From: Accumulibacter sp.
GTDB taxonomy: Bacteria; Pseudomonadota; Gammaproteobacteria; Burkholderiales; Rhodocyclaceae
DNA: 7,137 nt
NCBI GenBank assembly: GCA_031276375.1
Contig: JAISNE010000290.1
Coordinates: 1 to 7,137 of the forward strand
Direction of reading: 5' to 3'
Both the position numbers and the translations under genes were made by a program. The notes under the pieces are model-generated. The model had not been told where the DNA came from, did no database searches, and saw only the letters and a list, made by a program, of their open reading frames with translations. Positions 1 through 4,545 of this stretch are shown one piece after another (within the stretch, counting starts at the first letter, position 1; each line of letters begins with the position of its first letter).

Positions 1-37
1 CGGCGGCCTGACGATCGGGCATTTCCGGGCGATTCAT
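1..37 (-). CDS. Start of the next operon gene (partial, product unknown)
   Basis: An ATG at 37-35 overlaps the TGA stop of the aldehyde dehydrogenase gene (junction ATGA). It opens a frame that runs off the window edge, reading MNRPEMPDRQAA. A GAGG Shine-Dalgarno-like stretch lies about 9 nt upstream, inside the end of the dehydrogenase gene. The stop/start overlap is typical of translationally coupled operon genes. Only twelve codons are visible, so no family can be recognised. An ATG at codon 6 is an alternative start. Confidence rests on the overlap geometry and ribosome site alone. Confidence 0.5.
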   Translation of the reverse strand, partial: MNRPEMPDRQAA

Positions 38-1509
38 GCGCGATACCTCACATAGGCCACCTTGTGCTCGGTGAAGAATTCGATGCCGGTGCGTCCTCCC
101 TCGGGGATTCCCGATCCCGATTCCTTGATGCCGCCAAAGGAAAGCTGGGGTTCCTTGTAGGCCGACATCATGTTCACGTGGGTGAGGCCCGCCTCGGTTC
201 TTTCCAGGAAGCTCATCGCCCGCTCCAGATCCTTCGTGTAGATCGACGACGCCAGGCCAAAGCGCACTCCGTTGGCGATGCTCACGGCTTCGTCGAACGT
301 GTCCGCGGTGAATACGGACAGCACCGGGCCGAAAATTTCTTCCTGGGCAATCGTCATTCCGGGATGCGCTTCGACGAACACCGCCGGTTCGATGAAGCAG
401 CCGTCGTCCAATCCTTCGCCCGCGGCGCGGCGCCCGCCGGTGAGGAGTCTGGCGCCTTCCCGCTTCCCTTGTTCGATGAATTCCAGGATGTTTTTCATCT
501 GCTGCGTTCCGCAGACGGGACCCAGGGTCGTCGCGGGGTCCAGGCCGTCGCCGAGCTTGAGCGCCCGCGCCCTGGCCAGCAACGCTTCGACGAACTTCCC
601 GGAGATCTCTTTCGCCACGATCACCCGGCTGGTCGATGTGCACCACTGCCCCGCGCAGGCGAACGCCGCTGTCGCGCAGGCGCTGGCGGCGGCGTCGAGA
701 TCGGCGTCTTCGAGGACCACCATCGGATTCTTTCCGCCAAGCTCCAGTTGCGCGCGCACCAGGCGCCGGGCGGCCAGCTGGTTGATGTGGATGCCGACCT
801 GGGTGGAGCCGGTGAAGGATATCGCCTTGATGCGCGAATCGCCAAGCAGCGTTTCGCCCGCGCCCGCGCCGCTTCCGGTGATGCAGTTGAGGACGCCCCT
901 GGGCAGTCCCGCGTCGGCGAAAAGCCGGGTGAATTCCAGGCCGACGTTCGGGGTCAGGCTCGCCGGTTTGAGCACCACCGTGTTTCCCGCGATGAGCGCC
1001 GGCGTGCACTTCCTGCCCGGCACGTTGAACGGAAAATTCCACGGCGAAATCACCGCGCAGACGCCCAGCGGCCTCCGGGACTGGTAGGCCAGGACGCCCG
1101 GCGTCGCCGAGGGAGCGATTTCACCCAGATCGCGCAGGCCCTGGTGGATCTGGTGCTCCATCTCCTTGACCGCCGCGACGACCTCGGCGCGCGATTCGGC
1201 GAGCGTTTTGCCATTTTCGATGGTGATGACCCGGCTGATGCGCTCGATCCGTTCGCTCATCAGCGTCAGGGCGCGCTTCAGGTATTCCGCCCGGGCGTGC
1301 GCCGTCAGATCGCGCCACGCCGGATACGCGGCCTCCGCCGCGTCCACCGCGGCCCGGACGTCGTCGTCCGTCGAGCGCGGAAAGTATCCGGTCACCTCGG
1401 AGATTCGCGCTGGATTGCGATGGGCGTCGAGCGATCCGTCGCTCGCGGCTCGCCATTCTCCTCCGATGTAATTTTGATGCGTTTGCGCTGTCGTCGAATT
1501 CGCGCTCAT
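34..1509 (-). CDS. NAD(P)-dependent aldehyde dehydrogenase, alpha-ketoglutarate semialdehyde / succinate semialdehyde dehydrogenase-like
   Basis: A full-length (491 aa) soluble ALDH-superfamily enzyme that oxidises an aldehyde to a carboxylate with NAD(P)+. The landmarks are in the usual order: SPWNFP with Asn158, the cofactor-binding lysine in VLKPAS (Lys181), the Rossmann loop FTGSTQVG (232-239), the general base in QLELGGK (Glu256), the nucleophile in GQWCTSTSR (Cys290), and EEIFGP (Glu391). The N-terminal YIGGEW...NPA segment and the SFGGIKESG...E.G C-terminal motif are also typical. From memory it most resembles the branch holding 2,5-dioxovalerate dehydrogenases of sugar-acid degradation, but substrate cannot be read reliably from motifs. 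The ATG at 1509 is favoured by AGGAG at 1516-1520, six nt away. It lies 28 bp downstream of the LarA-like gene and overlaps the following gene, so it is an operon member. No catalytic residue is missing. Confidence 0.95.
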   Translation of the reverse strand: MSANSTTAQTHQNYIGGEWRAASDGSLDAHRNPARISEVTGYFPRSTDDDVRAAVDAAEAAYPAWRDLTAHARAEYLKRALTLMSERIERISRVITIENGKTLAESRAEVVAAVKEMEHQIHQGLRDLGEIAPSATPGVLAYQSRRPLGVCAVISPWNFPFNVPGRKCTPALIAGNTVVLKPASLTPNVGLEFTRLFADAGLPRGVLNCITGSGAGAGETLLGDSRIKAISFTGSTQVGIHINQLAARRLVRAQLELGGKNPMVVLEDADLDAAASACATAAFACAGQWCTSTSRVIVAKEISGKFVEALLARARALKLGDGLDPATTLGPVCGTQQMKNILEFIEQGKREGARLLTGGRRAAGEGLDDGCFIEPAVFVEAHPGMTIAQEEIFGPVLSVFTADTFDEAVSIANGVRFGLASSIYTKDLERAMSFLERTEAGLTHVNMMSAYKEPQLSFGGIKESGSGIPEGGRTGIEFFTEHKVAYVRYRA

Positions 1510-1537
1510 GATTCTCTCCTGTGATTGCTGTGATTGT
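1510..1537 (-). promoter_or_regulatory. Short intergenic spacer with RBS and a 9-bp tandem duplication
   Basis: The 28 bp between the LarA-like stop and the aldehyde dehydrogenase start hold a strong Shine-Dalgarno (AGGAG at 1516-1520 on the minus strand, six nt from the ATG). They also hold two abutting perfect copies of CTGTGATTG (plus-strand reading, 1519-1527 and 1528-1536). The second plus-strand base of the first copy already belongs to the Shine-Dalgarno. This looks like a small slippage duplication in a leader. No promoter or terminator is visible, which fits read-through from the upstream genes. Confidence 0.75.
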
Positions 1538-2800
1538 TTACCATTCGAAAGCCAGATGTCCTTCCGGCGTGTAGGGAACCTCGCGGTAGCCGCCGGCGGC
1601 CGTGATCGACGGCTTGCCGGTCAGGACGGGCTCCAGCCGCCGCGAGGCGTAAAACGAGCCAAGATGCAGCGTGCTGCGGATGAAGAGTACGCCCTGCTCC
1701 TGGCCGATTCTGCTGCGCAGCAGCTTTTCGCCGGCGGAGACGAGCGCCCTGGCGCAAGGCAGCGCGACCGGAACCTTCCCCCGGTCGAGAAAGGTGGTCG
1801 TGATCACGTTGCGCGCCGTCGTCGCGGAATCGATCTTCGAGATCAATTGTTCCGTGGTCATGTCGGCGATGCCGACCCCGAGGGCGTTTCCGCCGGAGGC
1901 CGGCGTGAGATCGCAGACGCCGATCAGGCCGATGCCGGGCACGGCGGGATCGGCCTCGCCCGCGATCGCCCTTCGTCCCACGACGTTCGTATCGATTCCG
2001 GTCCCGCTGATTTCCTTGCCCATCAGCTCGATGACCAGGAGATCGATCTTTGCGGCCGGCAGATTCGCCATCCAGGATCTCGCCAGTTCCAGCAGGCGGG
2101 GTTCCTCGTCGACGATCCGCCCGGGGCGCAGCACCTCGACGTGTGCGAGATGGTGATTGGCGTCCTCGATCAGCGAAATGCCGCCCAGGACGTTCAGCTT
2201 TTGCAGCAGCAAGCCGGCCATGACCGGAAGCGCGCTGACCAGCCCGAGCGTCCCCCGCGAATGCGCGACGCGCGCGCCATCCTCCTTCCCCAGGCCGATC
2301 ACCAGCATCTTCACGAGGCCGCTCTCGTGGCGCGAGGAAAAATCCGTATGCGGCTTCACCCGGTTCAGCAGAAGTATCCCGTCCGCCTCGAAAGCCAGGC
2401 GGTCGGTGAATACCTCCCAGTCTTGACCGGCGGCCTCGACGGCGCCGAGCCGCACCGTCTCCATGCTCGACCGCACTGGCGCGCCGGCCAGCGCCTCGGT
2501 CACTCCCAGCGATTCGAGGAGACGCGCCTGTCCTTCCGCCGTCGCGCCGCCGTGGCTCCCCATGGCCGGAACGATGAAGGGGAGGGCGTTGCGCTCCTTC
2601 AGGAAGCGGATGACGGCGGCGACCGTCTCGCCGAGGCGATGGATGCCCCGGCTCCCGACGGTGACGGCGATCCGCGCGCCGCCGTGATCCCGGTCCAGAT
2701 GCCCGCCGCGCAGCGCCGCCTCCACCGTCCCGACGGGGTCCGCCAGCGCGCGGTCCTCGAATTCCCGCCGGTACTTCCGGACCAGGAGTTCAGTAGGCAT
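1538..2800 (-). CDS. LarA-like (DUF2088) protein, probable nickel-pincer-dependent racemase/epimerase
   Basis: A 420-aa soluble protein with the LarA N-terminal (DUF2088) signature. Lactate racemase LarA uses a nickel pincer nucleotide covalently held by a lysine and assisted by histidines (H108, H174, K184, H200 in the Lactobacillus enzyme). The same order appears here: His83 in PAMGSHGGAT, His151 in NRVKPHTDF, Lys164 in GLVKMLVIGLGK and His180 in RVAHS. The Lys-to-His spacing is 16, as in LarA. A glycine/arginine loop GSRGIH (49-54) may bind the cofactor phosphate. The family includes racemases or epimerases of lactate, malate, gluconate and other alpha-hydroxy acids, so this is likely one of these; the substrate is unknown. 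The start ATG at 2800 overlaps the end of the alcohol dehydrogenase gene by 11 nt and has only weak GAAG-type ribosome sites, suggesting coupled translation. Cofactor genes larB, larC and larE are not in the window. Confidence 0.82.
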   Translation of the reverse strand: MPTELLVRKYRREFEDRALADPVGTVEAALRGGHLDRDHGGARIAVTVGSRGIHRLGETVAAVIRFLKERNALPFIVPAMGSHGGATAEGQARLLESLGVTEALAGAPVRSSMETVRLGAVEAAGQDWEVFTDRLAFEADGILLLNRVKPHTDFSSRHESGLVKMLVIGLGKEDGARVAHSRGTLGLVSALPVMAGLLLQKLNVLGGISLIEDANHHLAHVEVLRPGRIVDEEPRLLELARSWMANLPAAKIDLLVIELMGKEISGTGIDTNVVGRRAIAGEADPAVPGIGLIGVCDLTPASGGNALGVGIADMTTEQLISKIDSATTARNVITTTFLDRGKVPVALPCARALVSAGEKLLRSRIGQEQGVLFIRSTLHLGSFYASRRLEPVLTGKPSITAAGGYREVPYTPEGHLAFEW

Positions 2801-3950
2801 CTTCGTAGATCTTCTGCACGTCCTTCACGGTGATCGTGCGCGGATTGTTCCCCATCAGGCGCGTGACCTGGATCGCCCCCTCGGCCATCGCCGGGATCGC
2901 GTCCCGCGGGATGCCGAGATAACGCATCCCCTGCGGAATGCCGACGTCCACCGAAAGCTCCTTGACCGCCTCGATCGCCAGCAGCGCGGCGTCGCGCCGG
3001 GAAAGCCCCCGCGTCTCTTCGCCGAGCGCCTCGGCGATCGCGGCGAACTTGCCGAGGTTCGCGGGCATGTTGAATTCCATGACCGCCGGCAGCAGCACGG
3101 TGTTGGCCAGCCCGTGCGGCACGTTGAACGTTCCGCCGAGCGGATAGGCCATCGCATGGACGGCGGCGGTGTTCACGCTGCCAAGGCACAAGCCGCCCAG
3201 GGTCGCGGCGCGCGCCATGCCCGCCCGCGCTTCGAGGTCGATGCCGCAAGTCACCGCGCGGCGCAGGTGCCGGCCCGTCTCGCGGATCGCCTCCAGCGCG
3301 AAGGCGTCGATGAACGGCGCCGCGAAACGGTTGGTGTAAGCCTCGATGGCGTGCGTCAGCGTGTCCATTCCGGTATAGGCGGTCACCGCGGGCGGCACGG
3401 AAACCATCAGCTCCGGATCGACGATCGCGGCGCACGGATAGAGATACTCGCTGACGATGCCCTTCTTCAAGTGTTCGCCGGCGTCGCTCAGGACGGCGAT
3501 CGGCGTCACCTCGCTGCCGGTGCCCGCCGTCGTCGGCAGCGCGAAATGCAAAAATCCCGGCCCCGGAACCTTGCCGATCCCGATGTAGTCGTCCGCCCGC
3601 CCGCCAAGGGCGGCCACGACGGCCGCCACCTTGGCGATATCGATGGAACTCCCGCCGCCAAGGCCGACGACCGCCTCGGCGCCGGCCGCCCGGAACGCGG
3701 AAGCGCACGCGGCGACGATCTCGATCCGGGGATCCGGCTCGACGCCGTCAAAAACCGCGACGCCAACGCCCGCGGCCTCGATGGCCTCGCGGATTGCCGG
3801 CGCCAGACCCGCCTTGACGATGCCTTGATCGGTGACGATCAGGACCTTTTTCACTCCTCTTTTCCGGAGGATGTCCGGCAATTGCCTGGAAGCGCCGACT
3901 CCCATGACCAGGGATTGCGGCATTCGGAAATCGATGATGCGATTGTTCAT
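2790..3950 (-). CDS. Iron-containing (group III) alcohol dehydrogenase
   Basis: A 386-aa Fe-ADH family oxidoreductase, interconverting an alcohol and an aldehyde or ketone with NAD(P)(H) in the cytosol. The N-terminal dinucleotide-binding half carries GLGGGSSIDIAK (97-107) and PTTAGTGSE (139-147). The C-terminal helical half carries the metal ligands Asp196 and His200 (MDTLTHAIEAY), His265 (HAMAYPLGG) and His279 (VPHGLANTV). The C-terminus (NPRTITVKDVQKIYEDAY) is the usual family ending, so the protein is complete. Relatives include 1,3-propanediol, 4-hydroxybutyrate, butanol and threonine dehydrogenases; motifs do not separate these. The start at 3950 is supported by GGAG six nt upstream. 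It appears to be the first gene of the operon: about 540 bp of non-coding DNA precede it, and its stop lies inside the LarA-like gene. Long open frames on the opposite strand here are GC-driven shadows. Confidence 0.95.
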   Translation of the reverse strand: MNNRIIDFRMPQSLVMGVGASRQLPDILRKRGVKKVLIVTDQGIVKAGLAPAIREAIEAAGVGVAVFDGVEPDPRIEIVAACASAFRAAGAEAVVGLGGGSSIDIAKVAAVVAALGGRADDYIGIGKVPGPGFLHFALPTTAGTGSEVTPIAVLSDAGEHLKKGIVSEYLYPCAAIVDPELMVSVPPAVTAYTGMDTLTHAIEAYTNRFAAPFIDAFALEAIRETGRHLRRAVTCGIDLEARAGMARAATLGGLCLGSVNTAAVHAMAYPLGGTFNVPHGLANTVLLPAVMEFNMPANLGKFAAIAEALGEETRGLSRRDAALLAIEAVKELSVDVGIPQGMRYLGIPRDAIPAMAEGAIQVTRLMGNNPRTITVKDVQKIYEDAY

Positions 3951-3956
3951 TGTGAG

Positions 3957-3960
3957 CTCC
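3957..3960 (-). promoter_or_regulatory. Ribosome binding site of the alcohol dehydrogenase gene
   Basis: On the minus strand GGAG lies six nt before the ATG at 3950. This is good Shine-Dalgarno spacing and fixes the start of the first operon gene. Confidence 0.7.
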
Positions 3961-4010
3961 AGGGGGAAGGTGAAGGATGACTTTGCATGGCTTGGACGGT
4001 GGACGTTTGC

Positions 4011-4016
4011 ATCATA
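4011..4016 (-). promoter_or_regulatory. Candidate -10 element for the metabolic operon
   Basis: Minus-strand TATGAT lies about 60 nt upstream of the alcohol dehydrogenase start, in a local AT-richer patch (GCAATGATCGTATGATGC). It would give a leader of roughly 50 nt. No clear TTGACA-like -35 sits 16-18 nt upstream, so activator dependence or a different sigma factor is possible, or the match is chance. Confidence 0.25.
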
Positions 4017-4137
4017 CGATCATTGCCGGGCGGGTTCCACCTTGGCTCGGGAAGCCGCGGATGGCTCCCGGCGGGCGGCAAAGCCCTCGGATTCCGTGTT
4101 TTCCGCGCACGACGCGAAAGCTCGTAAAAAAAGAATA

Positions 4138-4356
4138 ATACCAAGTTGCGATCAACAGGCCGTTGCCACGCAAGTCTGACGTATCGGAATTTCGGTCATT
4201 TTTGTATAAGTCCCACGAAGCGGGCGAGACGCCCGCGCTCCCGGATATTGGCGCGAGAGAGTGGAGCGCGGGCGTCCCGCCCGCAATACGAGTCCTGGGC
4301 TTCGCGTACCGCCGTCATTTTTGGCGTATCACGATGGTTTGGCGGCAACTTGGTAT
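4138..4356. mobile_element. MITE/REP-like non-coding element with 12-bp terminal inverted repeats
   Basis: ATACCAAGTTGC at 4138-4149 recurs as its exact reverse complement at 4345-4356, bounding about 219 bp. The interior has no plausible gene. It holds a strong GC-rich inverted repeat (4220-4284) placed nearly centrally, flanked by two direct copies of GTCATTTTTG (4195-4204 and 4314-4323). Matched termini, internal symmetry and no coding capacity are what a miniature non-autonomous element looks like. No target-site duplication is evident beside the termini and no transposase is present, so mobility is inferred only. Confidence 0.45.
4220..4284. repeat. Nested palindromic repeat (REP-like)
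   Basis: The 22-nt arms 4220-4241 and 4263-4284 are inverted copies with a single mismatch (A versus G at the eighth base), separated by 21 nt. The left arm begins with its own perfect hairpin, GCGGGCG AGA CGCCCGC (7-bp stem, 3-nt loop). The right arm has the equivalent with a changed loop. The transcript could fold either as two small hairpins or as one long stem. The style matches palindromic intergenic repeats I recall as abundant in Verrucomicrobia and Planctomycetes; family membership is not tested here. Confidence 0.8.
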
Positions 4357-4384
4357 ACCAGTCCGGCTTCGGCGACAGTGATTT
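4356..4384. repeat. 29-bp near-copy of protease coding sequence
   Basis: This stretch matches 4585-4613, inside the M48 protease gene, at 25 of 29 positions in the same orientation. Three of the four differences are transitions. The genic copy encodes the KITVAETEL stretch of the protease C-terminus. The heptamer inverted repeat lies between the two copies. It may be a relic of a duplication of the gene's 3' end, or a shared insertion footprint. Confidence 0.5.
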
Positions 4385-4401
4385 GAAGCGGCGGTTGAGT
4401 G

Positions 4402-4545
4402 GGTTCGGAGGACAGAAGACAGAGGACAGAGGACAGAGGACAGAGGACAGAGGACAGAGGACAGAGGACAGAGGACAGTCAGCTACCGGCGCTACGCGCC
4501 GCAAATATTACTGTCTTCTGTCTTCTGTCCTCTGTCCTCCGAACC
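4402..4545. repeat. Long inverted repeat built from a 7-bp tandem array
   Basis: The arm 4402-4436 begins GGTTCGGAGGACAGA. It is repeated in inverse orientation at 4511-4545 with 32 of 35 positions identical; the three differences are A/G changes within heptamer units. Between the arms lie the rest of the array and a 32-nt spacer that contains the small palindrome GGCGC TAC GCGCC (4488-4500). The protease stop codon falls inside that palindrome. The whole would fold as a long hairpin in RNA or single-stranded DNA and could act as a transcription barrier at the end of the lemA-protease operon, though without a T-tract. Confidence 0.85.
4410..4478 (+). repeat. Tandem array of heptanucleotide GGACAGA
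   Basis: There are nine full units of GGACAGA plus a partial tenth, with only the second unit deviating (AGACAGA). Because the unit length is 7 and neither strand contains a stop codon in any frame, the array reads open in all six frames (EDRGQRT on one strand, SSVLCPL on the other). That explains the spurious small ORFs here. Near-perfect units point to recent expansion by slippage or to active spread. Confidence 0.95.

Larger units (their letters stand above)
3951..4491. other. Gene-free, repeat-rich intergenic region
   Basis: About 540 bp separate the alcohol dehydrogenase start from the protease stop. I see no credible gene: the short open frames overlap palindromes or the heptamer array. 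In order of increasing coordinate it contains the dehydrogenase RBS and candidate promoter, a small imperfect hairpin (4048-4070: CGGGA, bulged A, GCC, six-base loop, GGC, TCCCG), an A-rich run (4126-4140), the 12-bp-bounded palindromic element (4138-4356), a near-copy of protease coding sequence (4356-4384) and the heptamer array. No hairpin is followed by a clean T-run on the minus strand, so no intrinsic terminator for the protease operon can be called. Confidence 0.7.

Noticed and set aside
64..1524. A 486-codon open frame on the plus strand opposite the aldehyde dehydrogenase
   Set aside because: Its translation is Arg/Gly/His-rich with no family motif, while the minus strand has a complete ALDH with every catalytic residue. 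It is a GC-driven antisense shadow.
1508..2833. A 441-codon plus-strand frame opposite the LarA-like gene
   Set aside because: The composition is biased (Arg, Asp, Gln, His), there is no recognisable domain, and it mirrors a well-supported gene. The same reasoning removes the plus-strand frames at 3114-3980 and 4621-5532.
2599..3708. A 369-codon minus-strand frame overlapping the alcohol dehydrogenase and LarA-like genes
   Set aside because: It is an alternate frame of the alcohol dehydrogenase and LarA-like genes, very rich in Arg and Gly, without motifs. The other frames contain all Fe-ADH metal ligands and the LarA residues.
4095..4140. Intrinsic terminator ending in the A-run at 4126-4132
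   Set aside because: On the minus strand, the direction of transcription, the T-run comes before rather than after any stem, and no convincing GC stem is adjacent.
4220..4545. CRISPR array
   Set aside because: The repeats are a 7-bp tandem unit and inverted palindromes, with no regular spacing of unique spacers, and no cas gene is nearby.
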